This document shows positions 27,787 to 37,892 of a stretch of DNA of 64,000 bases, one piece after another; position 1 is the first letter of the stretch; the number at the start of each line of letters is the position of its first letter. Both the position numbers and the translations under genes were made by a program. The notes under the pieces were generated by a model, which saw only the letters and a program-made list of their open reading frames with translations, did not search any database and was not told the DNA's origin. The DNA is from Bowmanella denitrificans (GTDB taxonomy: Bacteria; Pseudomonadota; Gammaproteobacteria; Enterobacterales; Alteromonadaceae): NCBI RefSeq assembly GCF_002887595.1, contig NZ_PEBU01000003.1, positions 372,001-436,000 on the forward strand, read 5' to 3'.

Positions 27787-28698
27787 TTAAAAGCGCAACT
27801 CTACGCCCAGACCTAACCAGTTCATGTCCGGTAAGGCCTGTTTGTCCTGCCTGGTGACAAAGGTGAATAACTTAACTTGCTTGGCCAGCTTATAATCCAG
27901 TGCCCCAGACAGGCTCCAATCGTCTTCCATGGTCTGGTACTGCAATTTGAACGCCCACTGCCCCAGAGTATAGGCGCTGCTCAGTAGCCAGCCATTTCGA
28001 TTGTCGCCATCGCTCTGTCTTTTCTGGTGTTGCGCCATGGCTCCCCACACCCAGTTCTGCCATTTGTAGTGAGCCGCCAGGCGCTGAATGTCATAACCGG
28101 CGACATTGCTGTCCATTGCTACCGCCAGGTAAAGGGGTGTGGCTTTAAGCTCTGCATCACCATAGCCAAGCGCGGCGGAATAAGTGGAGGCCTGCTCAGC
28201 GCCACCAGCGATAAATGTGCCGGAAAGTTGCCAGTGTTGCCATTTAGGACTGCGGTAGGTCAGGGTATCAGAAGGGCGGTTTTCGCCACGCCAGAGGTTT
28301 TTAATATCCCCTTGCAGGTCATTAAGCTGGTCAATCTTAGCTTGTGAGGTCTTAAGCACTGTGTCCTGGCGGCCCAGCGACACCTCGCCCCAGTTACCGC
28401 GCAGCCCCACATATTGATTGCGTGAGGTGATATTGTCGTCACCGGACAGGTCGGCCAGGTCCACCTGCCACTCCAGCAAATAAAAGGCACTGAGATCCCC
28501 ATCCAATGCCATTTCACCTTTTATCCCCACTCGGGAAGCATTGCTTTTAATGTCACTGAAACGCCCCTCGCCTTCATCCGCACTAAGGTAAGAGACATTC
28601 AGCTTGGCATAGAAATTAAACTGTTCCGATGCGGCGTTTGAACCCCTCGGCCAGAATAAGCACAATGTTATCAGCAGGATGTAAATCCATCTGGTCAT
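27787..28698 (-). CDS. Gram-negative porin
   Basis: The 303 residues have a signal peptide cut after SNA (about residue 22). A 16-stranded-type barrel follows, with alternating hydrophobic strands, conserved GLRGNWGEVSLGRQDT (porin constriction-loop region) and a C-terminal strand ending in LRF. This is a general-diffusion outer-membrane porin of the OmpC/OmpF-like superfamily, slightly short for the group. It is monocistronic, with 94 bp to the chemoreceptor gene downstream. Confidence 0.85.
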   Translation of the reverse strand: MTRWIYILLITLCLFWPRGSNAASEQFNFYAKLNVSYLSADEGEGRFSDIKSNASRVGIKGEMALDGDLSAFYLLEWQVDLADLSGDDNITSRNQYVGLRGNWGEVSLGRQDTVLKTSQAKIDQLNDLQGDIKNLWRGENRPSDTLTYRSPKWQHWQLSGTFIAGGAEQASTYSAALGYGDAELKATPLYLAVAMDSNVAGYDIQRLAAHYKWQNWVWGAMAQHQKRQSDGDNRNGWLLSSAYTLGQWAFKLQYQTMEDDWSLSGALDYKLAKQVKLFTFVTRQDKQALPDMNWLGLGVELRF

Positions 28699-28770
28699 AG
28701 TGAACCCTTGGTTTACCGTTAAACCAAGTATGTACCAAGATGAAATTTTTATGACATTTACATGACAAAA

Positions 28771-29877
28771 TCAGCGGCGAATTTCCAGCACTTTGCCATT
28801 TTCACCATCGCTCAGCAGATATAGCTGGCCTTGTGCACCAATATGAATATCTCTGAGGCGACCGGCGATGGCGCTGAATAGTGCATCCTGTCGAACCACG
28901 GCACCTTGCTGCAGTACCACACGTCTGACGTCATGGGACACCAGCGTGGTAGACAGTAAATCACCCGTCAGTTCAGGAAACATTTGCCCCCGATACACTA
29001 CCAAAGAGGAAGGAGCGACAGACGGCGTCCAGTCCACCAGCGGATGTTGCATACCAGGGTAGTCTCTAAAAGGGCTAATGTTGGCCCCTGAATAGTCTTT
29101 ACCCTGAGTAATAACCGGCCAGCCGTAATTTTTACCGGCGACTATCTGATTTATCTCATCACCACCGGCTGGTCCATGTTCATTGGCAAATAAGCGCTTT
29201 CTAATCGGATCCCAGGCCAGTCCCTGTGGATTGCGATGCCCAAGGCTGTACAGGCCGTCCGCACCGTCACTAAACACAGGATTGTCTGGCGGAACACTGC
29301 CATCATCATTAAGCCGTATCAGCTTGCCCAAATGGCTGGCAGGATTTTGTGCCTGCTCGCGATAATCAAAGCCGTCACCACTGGCAATGACCAGACTGCC
29401 GTCACCCAGAAATGCCATACGCGCACCATAATGCACCGGGGTGGCCTTGGCCGGCATGGCGGTAAAGAGTATTTGCGACTCAGTTAAACGCCCTTCCTGC
29501 AGTCTGGCTCGCATCACCCGCAGGTGATTGGCCTCGGCATTACCATAGGCATAGCTGATATAAAGCCAGCCATTACTGGCATACTGCGGATGAAGGACTA
29601 AATCCATCAGCCCCCCCTGCCCTTTAACAAACACGTCAGGCACGCCTGATACCTTAGTCACCTGGCCCTGTTGGTCAATCAGTTTCAGTGCGCCGGTTTT
29701 CTCGGTAACCAGTAATCGCCCATCCGGTAGCTCAGCCAGCGCCCAGGGATAGTTCAGGCCGCTTGCCCGCACCTCTACTTGAAAGGCTCCTATCGGCTCA
29801 TCCACCGCCAGCGCAGGCAAAGCAAAGATACTGACAAGCAAAGCCAGGGCTTTTTGCAGGTATAGGTTAAATGTCAT
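28771..29877 (-). CDS. PQQ-dependent sugar dehydrogenase (soluble aldose type)
   Basis: The 368 residues have a signal peptide cut near ALA, about residue 24, and a six-bladed beta-propeller. Family motifs are YPWALAELPDGRLLVTEKTG, MDLVLHPQYASNGWLYISYA, SLGHRNPQGLAWDP and NEHGPAGGDEIN. It oxidises aldoses in the periplasm using PQQ and calcium; no PQQ synthesis genes are visible here. ATG 29877 is preferred over the start six codons upstream because it gives a clean signal peptide. Confidence 0.88.
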   Translation of the reverse strand: MTFNLYLQKALALLVSIFALPALAVDEPIGAFQVEVRASGLNYPWALAELPDGRLLVTEKTGALKLIDQQGQVTKVSGVPDVFVKGQGGLMDLVLHPQYASNGWLYISYAYGNAEANHLRVMRARLQEGRLTESQILFTAMPAKATPVHYGARMAFLGDGSLVIASGDGFDYREQAQNPASHLGKLIRLNDDGSVPPDNPVFSDGADGLYSLGHRNPQGLAWDPIRKRLFANEHGPAGGDEINQIVAGKNYGWPVITQGKDYSGANISPFRDYPGMQHPLVDWTPSVAPSSLVVYRGQMFPELTGDLLSTTLVSHDVRRVVLQQGAVVRQDALFSAIAGRLRDIHIGAQGQLYLLSDGENGKVLEIRR

Positions 29878-30075
29878 TGTCGCTCTCACTAGCACTTTAT
29901 AAACTCATACAGAGCTGGTTAATTGCTCATCAATATGATACTTATTCTTTGTTTTTCAAGATAATACCAATTTCGGGGAATAGTAGGGGCGGTTTATCTT
30001 CAGAGCAGACACTTTCGTTTAAATCTCCCCACCAAAACAGGGAAGAAGCGTAATTACAATAAAATAGGGGGTACC

Positions 30076-30528
30076 ATGCCTGCATGGTTGGTCTTGATGT
30101 TTCGCTTTTTTCTGGCCTGGTTGGTCTGTTTTACATTGGCCAGCCTGATGCATAGCCAGTTTGTACTGGCCGGATTGGCCCAGCAGAATATTACTATCAG
30201 CTTCTCTGATCGTTACCAGATGACGCTTAGTGACTGGTGGGGATTATTGCCAACCTACGGGGCCGTCATTGCCATAGGTTTAGCATTGGCCTTCTTAGTA
30301 GTGGGGCTACTCAGACGACATTATATGCGCTTACCGGCCTGGCTTTATGCCCTGGCAGGCTTTGTGGCCTTGCTGAGTATACATCTTGCCATGCAGCCAA
30401 TTATGGATATCACCTTAATTGCCGGTGCCCGTGGCGAATTAGGCTTGTTGACCCAGGCCCTGGCCGGGTTGGCAGGGGGATGGATATTCTGCCTTACCAC
30501 CCCCAAAGCGCAGCGATATTTTAGCTGA
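30076..30528 (+). CDS. Small unknown inner-membrane protein
   Basis: The 150 residues contain four hydrophobic segments (about 5-25, 55-75, 88-110 and 120-142) joined by short loops, with no catalytic motif visible. A run of G bases sits before ATG 30076. It converges on the chemoreceptor gene at 30530 with only 1 bp between stops, and no terminator is visible. Function unknown. Confidence 0.6.
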   Translation: MPAWLVLMFRFFLAWLVCFTLASLMHSQFVLAGLAQQNITISFSDRYQMTLSDWWGLLPTYGAVIAIGLALAFLVVGLLRRHYMRLPAWLYALAGFVALLSIHLAMQPIMDITLIAGARGELGLLTQALAGLAGGWIFCLTTPKAQRYFS

Positions 30529-30529
30529 C

Positions 30530-31738
30530 TTACAAGAATCGATGCAGTTTCTTCTGGGTGGTTTCGGTTTCCACTTTTAATTCCTGAATTTCGTTTTCCA
30601 CCTGCTGCATGTCGTAGCGGATCTCCGCCCCTAGGGTGGAAATATTCGCTACAGACTCATGGGCAGCATCATAAGTGCGACGCAGGGCATGCACGGATTC
30701 ACCAATGGCCGCCAGACGCTGGGTATTTTGTTCCAGTTGTTCCACCATCTGGCCAAACTGGTCATTGGTATGAGAGATATCCGCTTGTGCCTTGCCTGCC
30801 ACTTCGGTGAGCTTAACGGACTCCTGCTGGGTGTTTTTCACCAGGCCTTCCATCTGATTAATAAAGGTATTGATTTGGCCGGTCGCTTCATTCACTTTAA
30901 CCGACAGAGTACGCACTTCATCGGCCACCACCGCAAAGCCGCGTCCAGCTTCACCTGCCCTGGCAGCTTCAATGGCGGCGTTCAGGGCCAGCAGGTTGGT
31001 CTGATCGGAAAATTCCTGCACCATTTTCAGAATATTACGAATATTGTCGGCATTGTCTTTCATACCACCGACAGTGGTATCAAATTCCTTAAGCAAACCG
31101 TCGATGTCACTGATATCACTGGACAGTTGCACTAAGCGGGTCATAGAAGATTGTGCAGCCCCCAGGTTGTCCTTGGTCGCATCTGCCACCTCATCGGTAC
31201 GACTGACAATCGCCTGAATTTCTTCGTTTACCTGTTTACTGGAGGCAAAAATATCATCGCTGATTTTGTCCTGGCGGCGGGCATTAGCTGAAGCGTTATT
31301 GACTTTAAGCAATACCTCCTGGTTTTTGGTACTGGCCCCAAGCGCGTGATTACTGATGTCTTTCAACAACGTCGAAAGATTGTCCACAAAAGTATTGTAG
31401 CCATCTGACAACTGGCGGAACTCATCGTGGGTAAACGCCGGCAGATGACCGGACAGATCGCCCTGCTTATGATTGATTTCATCCAGATTCTTAACCATGG
31501 CCTGCACTGGGCGCACAATCAGGTAATGCATGTAAAACAAGGTAAACAGAAAAACCAGTACACTCAGCACCCCAAGTACAATATGCAGTACGGAGGACTT
31601 AGCCCAGCCGGACTCGGAAAATGCCAACCACAAGGCCACCACCTGAAACAGATAGAGGAAGGTCAGATTACCGATTATCTTCCTGGTAAGGGTAAAGAAG
31701 AAAGTCTTCTCAATAAAAAGATAGAGTTCCCGAAACAT
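30530..31738 (-). CDS. Methyl-accepting chemotaxis protein, short sensor
   Basis: The 402 residues have two membrane segments near the N-terminus (about 19-40 and 46-68) with almost no periplasmic loop. HAMP and the signalling domain follow ([23 protein letters not shown]), so it probably senses through the membrane or cytoplasm, as in Aer-like redox sensors, although no PAS domain is present. AGGAG precedes the ATG at 31738; a GTG two codons earlier is less likely. Confidence 0.9.
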   Translation of the reverse strand: MFRELYLFIEKTFFFTLTRKIIGNLTFLYLFQVVALWLAFSESGWAKSSVLHIVLGVLSVLVFLFTLFYMHYLIVRPVQAMVKNLDEINHKQGDLSGHLPAFTHDEFRQLSDGYNTFVDNLSTLLKDISNHALGASTKNQEVLLKVNNASANARRQDKISDDIFASSKQVNEEIQAIVSRTDEVADATKDNLGAAQSSMTRLVQLSSDISDIDGLLKEFDTTVGGMKDNADNIRNILKMVQEFSDQTNLLALNAAIEAARAGEAGRGFAVVADEVRTLSVKVNEATGQINTFINQMEGLVKNTQQESVKLTEVAGKAQADISHTNDQFGQMVEQLEQNTQRLAAIGESVHALRRTYDAAHESVANISTLGAEIRYDMQQVENEIQELKVETETTQKKLHRFL

Positions 31739-31859
31739 TCCCACTCCTGAACGATCTAGGGCGCGACTGATAATAGTAGCCCATAAGATAACCGATATTT
31801 ATGATACATATCATGTTTTTAGTCACGGCTAACAGGAATGTTATCGTCCATGGCGAAGA

Positions 31860-32666
31860 TCACTTAAGCGGTTTAGCATCTCCGGTAACGATCAAATCAT
31901 AAGGCGCTAATGCGGGGATACTGCGGCGCAATTCTTCTTCCACTCTGTCCAACCGCTTAATTTCGTTGCAGAACCATTCGGCTTTGAGGCGCAGACTATT
32001 GGCTTGTGGAGCAATGTGTTTTTCAATCTCAGCGCCCATGTTTTCCAGCTTGGCTGACAACATTTCCATGCGTTTTTCCAGCGTGGCATCGCCCTGAGCA
32101 GGCAAACCGCCAATGGCGGACAAAATACCACCAACAGAGGTGGTCAGGGCTTCCTCAATCTCGCTTTCCAGCTCCGCGTCCATTAACTCATCAACGTTTT
32201 CCAGGCTGCGGGGACCAATGTAATAATTGTCGCTGGCACGGATAAACTTGGTTTTAACCTTTTGTTTGACCCGCCACAACGCTTTCTGCAAGCGTTCGTA
32301 GCTTTCATGATCGCTGCCCACCAAACCTACGTAAACGTGATCCACCGCGCCGATGGCCAGATCCACCCCTTCACTGGCCAGCAATATCACCTTTGGCACA
32401 GCATAATGCAGGCCATTGGCCAGCTCCTGCAGTTTTTCCTGTTGCTCGGCTGGCAATCCAATCCACTCGCCACGCACAATCAACTGCTTGCTCTGGTTAA
32501 TCTGGTAAAGCGTACGTGACTTGTTGATAACCCTAATATAGCGGTCATTGACCGCCAGGCCATATTGCAGATCGGCTTCGCATTTAAAGGCTGCCTGGAC
32601 CGGCAACGCCATCAAGCCCATCAGCACAAACAACCATCTCACATTCAATATCCAATTCGTCGCCAC
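31860..32666 (-). CDS. DUF2884 (YggN-like) exported protein
   Basis: The 268 residues have a hydrophobic N-terminal signal (ending PVQA, about residue 25). The pattern resembles E. coli YggN: an early Cys, a QQEKLQELANGLHYAVP-type helix, a GGILSAIGG glycine stretch and a terminal domain with Cys (WFCNEIKRLD). The function of this family is unknown. The start is GTG at 32666; other in-frame GTG/TTG starts a few codons downstream are possible because no clear ribosome-binding site is present. Confidence 0.75.
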   Translation of the reverse strand: MATNWILNVRWLFVLMGLMALPVQAAFKCEADLQYGLAVNDRYIRVINKSRTLYQINQSKQLIVRGEWIGLPAEQQEKLQELANGLHYAVPKVILLASEGVDLAIGAVDHVYVGLVGSDHESYERLQKALWRVKQKVKTKFIRASDNYYIGPRSLENVDELMDAELESEIEEALTTSVGGILSAIGGLPAQGDATLEKRMEMLSAKLENMGAEIEKHIAPQANSLRLKAEWFCNEIKRLDRVEEELRRSIPALAPYDLIVTGDAKPLK

Positions 32667-32749
32667 TGCTTATATTCTGCCCTGACATTCAAAAATGGCA
32701 TAGGCACAGCAGACCAGCACAATAAAAAACGAGGTAACTGGCAAGCCTG

Positions 32750-33232
32750 TCAGGTCCTTTCATGCCACTCGTTAAGCGTTACCTGGGCAGATTCCAGCAT
32801 TTTCTTACTGGCCGCCACATCAGTGACGTCGTAGATCATCATGCAGATGTTATCCACTTTGCCCGTTGTGCTGGTAAGCGGCGACAAGGTGATATTCTGA
32901 TACATATTGTCTTCGGTACCGGTTAATGGCCGATAGTTGGAAAATTTAAACACATAAGGCCGCTGTTCCCAAATGATAAACGCGCGGTTTTTTAAATCGA
33001 ATACCGGACGACATTTATTGCTGAACCACTTTTGGTCTATTTCCGGAAACAAATCAAACAGGCACTTTTCCCGCACCTGACTGGGCAACAAGCCAGAATG
33101 GGACTCCATAAAGCCATTCCAAAGCTTAATGTTAAATGCCCTGTCCAGCACCACCAATCCCACATCCACCGTCTGTAGCATGTCCATCATCCAGTGGAAC
33201 TCGGTCATGTCGCTGAGGAGCTCTTTACTCAT
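32750..33232 (-). CDS. Single PAS-domain protein
   Basis: The 160 residues are one PAS domain (VDVGLVVLDRAFNIKLWNGFMESHSGL at 22-48, then the ICMMIYDVTDVAA exit strand) with a short C-terminal helix and no output domain. It begins 2 bp after the stop of the REC-CheC gene encoded upstream, so the two are one operon. It probably acts as a sensor partner for that or another signalling protein; ligand unknown. Confidence 0.82.
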   Translation of the reverse strand: MSKELLSDMTEFHWMMDMLQTVDVGLVVLDRAFNIKLWNGFMESHSGLLPSQVREKCLFDLFPEIDQKWFSNKCRPVFDLKNRAFIIWEQRPYVFKFSNYRPLTGTEDNMYQNITLSPLTSTTGKVDNICMMIYDVTDVAASKKMLESAQVTLNEWHERT

Positions 33233-33234
33233 GC

Positions 33235-34230
33235 TCAGTCCTCCAGCAAATGCGAAAGTTTATGGTTAAGCACTTTTAACGACTCCTCAGTGAGCAGCAG
33301 TATCAGGTCGCATTGCACTTTGTAGCCTTCCAACCCGTAACTTAGCTCAATGGCCAGCGTACGCCGCCAGCGTGCTCTATTGGTATTGATCAACTCGGTG
33401 ATATTGCGATGCTGCCCCAATACCACCGGGTGGCCCTGACTGAAATGCATATCCAGTTGGGTCGCCAGACCATTTAAACAGGTACCAATCAGAATATTGG
33501 CGGCGTCCATTAACAGTTCGAGCTGAACTCTGTCGTCCACTTCATCTTCAATATTGAGTATTTGGGCCACGTCACTGAAACTGGAGTCACTGAGTATGAA
33601 CAGCGCTTCACCACATACTCCAGCACCCACAAAGCCCTGACAGATACCGGACACGGTTTCTTTGTCTTCGATGTCCTGCAACATCATGGTTAATTCAGAG
33701 GCTTCGATCAGATTGACATTTGGGATGGGCAGCTTAACAAACACATTAAGAATACGGGCCAGATGGTCACCTGCCTGGCCCATAGCGATATTAGTGATCT
33801 CCTGGTAGCAGTCGCGAAGGTTAGGATCCAGTCGGTCTAATTGTGGTGCGGGTGCAACTTCCTGTTTGGCAAACAGTTTATGCTTGCTTAATAAGGCGCT
33901 AAGCACATCGGGTTTAATAGGTTTTTCAATAAACTCTAAGGCCCCGAGCTTCTTTACTCTTTCATGGGCCTCGGGCTGAATATCACCAGAAATAACGATC
34001 ACGGCGGTTGTCAGGCCATGACTCTGAATATGTTCCAGCACCTGATAACCGTCCATTACCGGCATATTCAAATCCAGCAGCAGCAATTGTCCTTTGCCTT
34101 CTGCCAGTGCCGCCACCGCTTCCTCGCCATGACGGGCAAAATGTACCGCAACGTCCCAATCCTGCGGCAGGCATTTGGCGACTTGTTTGCGCGCCACTTG
34201 CGAATCATCACAAATCAGTACGGAGAACAT
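33235..34230 (-). CDS. Response regulator with CheC-like phosphatase domain
   Basis: The 331 residues start with a receiver domain (1-120; acidic pocket CDD at 8-9, phospho-acceptor in LLLLDLNMPVMDG at about D53, Lys in FIEKPIKP). A CheC-like domain follows. DCYQEITN fits the start of the phosphatase consensus D-x3-E-x2-N, and ELLMDAANILIGTCLNGL is a second copy with E replaced by M/D-type residues. The protein may speed dephosphorylation of CheY-like partners. It forms an operon with the PAS protein. Confidence 0.85.
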   Translation of the reverse strand: MFSVLICDDSQVARKQVAKCLPQDWDVAVHFARHGEEAVAALAEGKGQLLLLDLNMPVMDGYQVLEHIQSHGLTTAVIVISGDIQPEAHERVKKLGALEFIEKPIKPDVLSALLSKHKLFAKQEVAPAPQLDRLDPNLRDCYQEITNIAMGQAGDHLARILNVFVKLPIPNVNLIEASELTMMLQDIEDKETVSGICQGFVGAGVCGEALFILSDSSFSDVAQILNIEDEVDDRVQLELLMDAANILIGTCLNGLATQLDMHFSQGHPVVLGQHRNITELINTNRARWRRTLAIELSYGLEGYKVQCDLILLLTEESLKVLNHKLSHLLED

Positions 34231-34461
34231 ATAAGAAACCTGCTGATTCTACAAAAAGGTCGATTGACCACCAGGGACAGTCCGCCGAAAAGCATATTTT
34301 CGTGCCGACCTAACTTATTGATAGCAACAATCCTTTTATTTAACAAAGAATAATCTTGTCCATTCGCACAACTGCACAAAAACCCGGCGTTTTTTGCAAA
34401 AACTGGTCAGTGCCGATATTTGCTTCCATACTGGATGCTGCCAAACACAATCGGGAAGAAT

Positions 34462-35412
34462 ATGAATTTTAAGCAAATTATGGGACTGTTTGTGCTGACT
34501 ACCAGCACTCAGGTGGTCGCGACCGGCAGTTCACTGGTGGCCAGTGGCGGCATTACCAGTTTTGAAGGTACCGCAGGCGGCGGTATTACACCCTGGGCGG
34601 TTATTGCAGGCTACGGCAGTGCAGAAGAAATCAATGGCACTGCCGCATTACAGCAACTGGATTTAGGCGAATATCAGTTGCGTACTTTCGGTGCCGCTAT
34701 TGGTATTTATGACAGAGTGGAATTGTCTGTGCAGCGCCAGAACCTCAAAGTAGAGTCTGGTGTGGTCGGCAACGTCTTTAACCTGCTCACCGCAGGTGCG
34801 ATACAAACGGCGCCCGGCACGGATATCGAGCAGGACATTGTCGGCCTTAAGGTCAGGTTGTTTGGTGATGCGATTTTTGCCCAGGGTACCTGGATGCCGC
34901 AGGTGTCTGCCGGTGTGCAGTATAAGAAGAACCGTGACTTTGCCACTTCACTGCCTTTATCTGATGGTGCAATTCCGCTACCCGACACCGGCGTCCCTAA
35001 ATTACTGGGAGCGACAAAGGATTCAGGCACTGATATCTATCTGTCAGCCAGCAAGCTTTGGCTGGGCGGGGCCATGGGCAATAATCTGCTGTTAAACCTT
35101 ACCGCTCGTATGACCAAAGCCAATACCTTTGGATTGCTGGGTTTTGAGTCAGCAAACGACGACGGTTATAACTTGGAATGGGAAGGTTCGTTGGCAGTGC
35201 TGCCCTCATCTTCCACCGCGATAGGCATTGAATGGCGCACGCAAAGCGACCGTCTCGGTGGCCTGGCAGAAGAAAAAACCGTGATGGATGTGTTTATTGC
35301 CTACTTCCCTGACAAACACTGGTCATTAACCGCAGCCTATGTGGATCTGGGGCGTCTGCCCTTTGATGAGAAAGCCAGTGGTTTGTATCTGTCTGCGACG
35401 GTGAACTTATGA
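34462..35412 (+). CDS. DUF3034 outer-membrane protein
   Basis: The 316 residues have a signal peptide (about 20 residues) and then GGITSFEGTAGGGITPWAVIAGYG, the hallmark opening of DUF3034. The rest is a barrel-like set of alternating strands ending in YLSATVNL. GGAAG lies before ATG 34462; an open frame begins 14 codons earlier but lacks a signal sequence at that point. Function unknown. The stop overlaps the start of the globin gene (ATGA), so the two are translationally coupled. Confidence 0.8.
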   Translation: MNFKQIMGLFVLTTSTQVVATGSSLVASGGITSFEGTAGGGITPWAVIAGYGSAEEINGTAALQQLDLGEYQLRTFGAAIGIYDRVELSVQRQNLKVESGVVGNVFNLLTAGAIQTAPGTDIEQDIVGLKVRLFGDAIFAQGTWMPQVSAGVQYKKNRDFATSLPLSDGAIPLPDTGVPKLLGATKDSGTDIYLSASKLWLGGAMGNNLLLNLTARMTKANTFGLLGFESANDDGYNLEWEGSLAVLPSSSTAIGIEWRTQSDRLGGLAEEKTVMDVFIAYFPDKHWSLTAAYVDLGRLPFDEKASGLYLSATVNL

Positions 35413-35840
35413 AAAAAGGCCTACTAGTTATATTAGTCGTCGCTCTGACGGCTTGTGCTGGCCAACCCTCGGTCAGTCTTTATGATGAAATCGGTGGCAG
35501 CGAAACACTGGACAAAGTGTTCGGACTGGCAGTTAACCGCATCTATAACGACCCAAAACTTGGCCCACATTTTAACGGTGTACCCAAGTCCCATCTGCGC
35601 AAAATGTTAACCGAGCAAACCTGCGCCCTGATCGGCGGCCCCTGTACTTATACCGGCAAATCCATGCGGGAATCTCATCAGGAGCGCAATGTCACCGAAG
35701 CCGAATTTTATGCGGTGGTGGAACATGTTCAGCAGGCCATGCGCCTGATTGGCCTGACCTATCAACAGGAAAATCGCATTCTGGCCGCGCTGGCACCGCT
35801 CAAAAAAGACATTATTTACCAGCAAACTACCACCATATAG
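35409..35840 (+). CDS. Lipoprotein group-1 truncated haemoglobin
   Basis: The 143 residues begin with a lipobox (LTAC, Cys 16), so the globin is predicted to be lipid-anchored in the periplasm. The globin part has SLYDEIGGSETLDKVF (helix A/B), FGLAVNRIYNDPKL, and the proximal-His region GKSMRESHQERNVTE. Two extra Cys (TCALIGGPC) could form a disulfide, which fits export. Most truncated globins are cytoplasmic; possible roles are NO or oxygen chemistry in the envelope. It overlaps the DUF3034 gene by 4 bp. Confidence 0.88.
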   Translation: MKKGLLVILVVALTACAGQPSVSLYDEIGGSETLDKVFGLAVNRIYNDPKLGPHFNGVPKSHLRKMLTEQTCALIGGPCTYTGKSMRESHQERNVTEAEFYAVVEHVQQAMRLIGLTYQQENRILAALAPLKKDIIYQQTTTI

Positions 35841-35927
35841 AGAGTTGATTTTTGCCGATTATGGCTGACACTTAAACAAGCCCGGCCCTGTGGCCGGCGC
35901 GGCTAAGGGAACGTCAAGGAGGCAAAT

Positions 35928-36296
35928 ATGGCCATCGACTTGTCCAAACTATCCCGGCATGTGGGCGACATTAGCTCAGAAGATGAACAGGATTTACTCA
36001 GTACCTTTCACAGCGGCCTGATCCTGCGTCATCAGGATGTGGTCAATGCAGTAAAGCAGCGTGACTGGCAACGTCTTAAAACCCTTACCCACAGTCTGAA
36101 AAGCAGCAGTTTGTATTATGGCGCCAAACAATTACATCTTTGTTGTGAACAGGGCGAGCAGTTAGCCGGTGCCAGGCAACTGGATCTTGATGTCATACAA
36201 GACTGGCTGGTCAGTTTCACTAAGCACAGCCAAGCTGCGCAGCATGCTCTGGCTGAAGCATTAGCGCAATTGGAGGCTGGACATGACAGAACCTAA
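35928..36296 (+). CDS. Histidine phosphotransfer (Hpt) protein
   Basis: The 122 residues form a four-helix Hpt domain with the phospho-accepting His in LTHSLKSSSLYYGA (about residue 51). AAGGAGG is well placed for ATG 35928. The last 14 bp overlap the response-regulator gene that follows, so the pair is translationally coupled and probably passes phosphate from Hpt to that receiver. No hybrid kinase is adjacent. Confidence 0.87.
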   Translation: MAIDLSKLSRHVGDISSEDEQDLLSTFHSGLILRHQDVVNAVKQRDWQRLKTLTHSLKSSSLYYGAKQLHLCCEQGEQLAGARQLDLDVIQDWLVSFTKHSQAAQHALAEALAQLEAGHDRT

Positions 36297-37476
36297 GGCC
36301 CTGCATTTATTGCTGTACAGCACCAATGTAAAGGACGACGAGCTGCTCCTCCGGGTGTTTAAGCAGTCCGAATTGATTTATGAAATCACTAATTCCAAAG
36401 CCAAACTGGTAGACAAACTTAAAGATGGCGTAAATAAACTGATTCTGCTGGCCACTCCCAGTCTTGAGAGTTCATTGAAGCTCTATTATCAATGCCTGTT
36501 AGAAGTACCGGATGAAGAGCTTTGCAGACACGCTTTTTTAGTGGTCTGTGCCAAACATGAAGAAATGCAGGCGTTTAATTACTTCCAGAGTCGGGTGATT
36601 GACGATTATATTGTTGCCCGCCCCTTGTATGAATTACATCGCCCGATCACCATTTGCTATGCGCAACTGGAAAAGCTCGGCATTAATCTGCATAAGGCCA
36701 ACCTTGATGTGCCGCTGCAACCACAAGCACAGGATGACATCAGCATTGATGTGGTGCAGGAAGGGGCGGAGCGAAAGCGTAAACTACGCGGAGAGTTTGA
36801 ATCGCTTCTCGACCAGTTTGACCAGGCAATTGCCCAGGCCGATGCGCATCTGTCCAAAGAACAAGTCAGCGATGAAGATGTCCGCTTGTTACGTTTGTTG
36901 TTACAGGAACTTCAGCAAAACAGCTTCAGACCGAATCTGATTCGCCTGCAACATCGCACTTTGCATTTGCTTGATGCCTTATTACTTAAACTGGCACTGC
37001 CAGAAGCAGTGACCGACGTCGCTGAAGAGTCTGAGCCAGAACCTCAACCAGACTCCAAGCCCCAACCACCCTCACTGCAAATCAACAAGGAAGCCAGAGC
37101 ATCCCGCATTCTGATGGTTGAAGATGATAACCTGGCCGCCATGATGGGCAAAAAGCTTATTGAAGGCATGGGGCTGAGTTTTGAGTGGGCCCCCACCGGC
37201 CGACGCGCCCTGGCCTTACTGCAAGCCAAAAAGTTTGAACTGATTTTAATGGATATTAATCTGCCAGACACCGATGGCTTGTTGATTGCCGACCAACTTC
37301 CCAATATGCACTGTATCAACAGTGATACCGTGATTGCTGTTTTGACCGGCAATAAGCAAAAATCCATGGTACAACGGGCAGTTAAGGCTGGCGCCAAGCA
37401 CTATCTGATAAAACCACTGCAAAAAGACACACTGGTAAAACTTTGCAGTAAGTACCACTTGCAAGCACATCATTAG
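36283..37476 (+). CDS. Response regulator with N-terminal receiver-like and C-terminal receiver domain
   Basis: The 397 residues have an N-terminal receiver-like domain (1-120) without the usual acidic pocket, a helical linker with Pro-rich spacer (about 245-265), and a complete C-terminal receiver. The latter has VEDDN, phospho-Asp in LILMDINLPDTDG, Thr in VLTGN, and Lys in LIKPL. There is no output domain, so it is a signalling relay. GGAGG precedes ATG 36283, inside the Hpt gene. Confidence 0.85.
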   Translation: MTEPKALHLLLYSTNVKDDELLLRVFKQSELIYEITNSKAKLVDKLKDGVNKLILLATPSLESSLKLYYQCLLEVPDEELCRHAFLVVCAKHEEMQAFNYFQSRVIDDYIVARPLYELHRPITICYAQLEKLGINLHKANLDVPLQPQAQDDISIDVVQEGAERKRKLRGEFESLLDQFDQAIAQADAHLSKEQVSDEDVRLLRLLLQELQQNSFRPNLIRLQHRTLHLLDALLLKLALPEAVTDVAEESEPEPQPDSKPQPPSLQINKEARASRILMVEDDNLAAMMGKKLIEGMGLSFEWAPTGRRALALLQAKKFELILMDINLPDTDGLLIADQLPNMHCINSDTVIAVLTGNKQKSMVQRAVKAGAKHYLIKPLQKDTLVKLCSKYHLQAHH

Positions 37477-37892
37477 GCTTGAATAAAAGTAGCTGCGAGA
37501 GGAAAGCGGGGGACCAAACGGACCCCCAATCAGGGAAACAATACATGCATTAGGAATAACATGTATAGGTTGGTTCACTACGCCAACCTGCGCAGTGTAA
37601 CCAGCTAAAGGTTGCATTTGTGTGGCAATGTGACGAATTGCGCGTATCGAAGGATAAAAGCCAGGAATAGTGAGATATCGGGGAAGATTTTACCTTAGAA
37701 TAACGGCTATTGAGGAAAATATTTCAGATTTCACCACCCTGGTGCAAGTCACAACAGAGCTTGGCAGGCCGCTAGCCGCCTGCATTCTGGCTCTGAAAAC
37801 GAGCCATTCAACGCAACTGAACTTACTTGGCTTTTCGGTAGGGGTCAGACAGTCGGAATTCACTCTGCTCCACATTTTTACACAAGTTTTGT
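37477..37892. other. Intergenic region, no gene supported
   Basis: No convincing coding pattern is present. Short open frames exist on both strands but overlap each other and show no ribosome-binding site. A G-rich/C-rich imperfect dyad is near 37508-37527 after the response-regulator stop and may terminate it. Confidence 0.5.
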
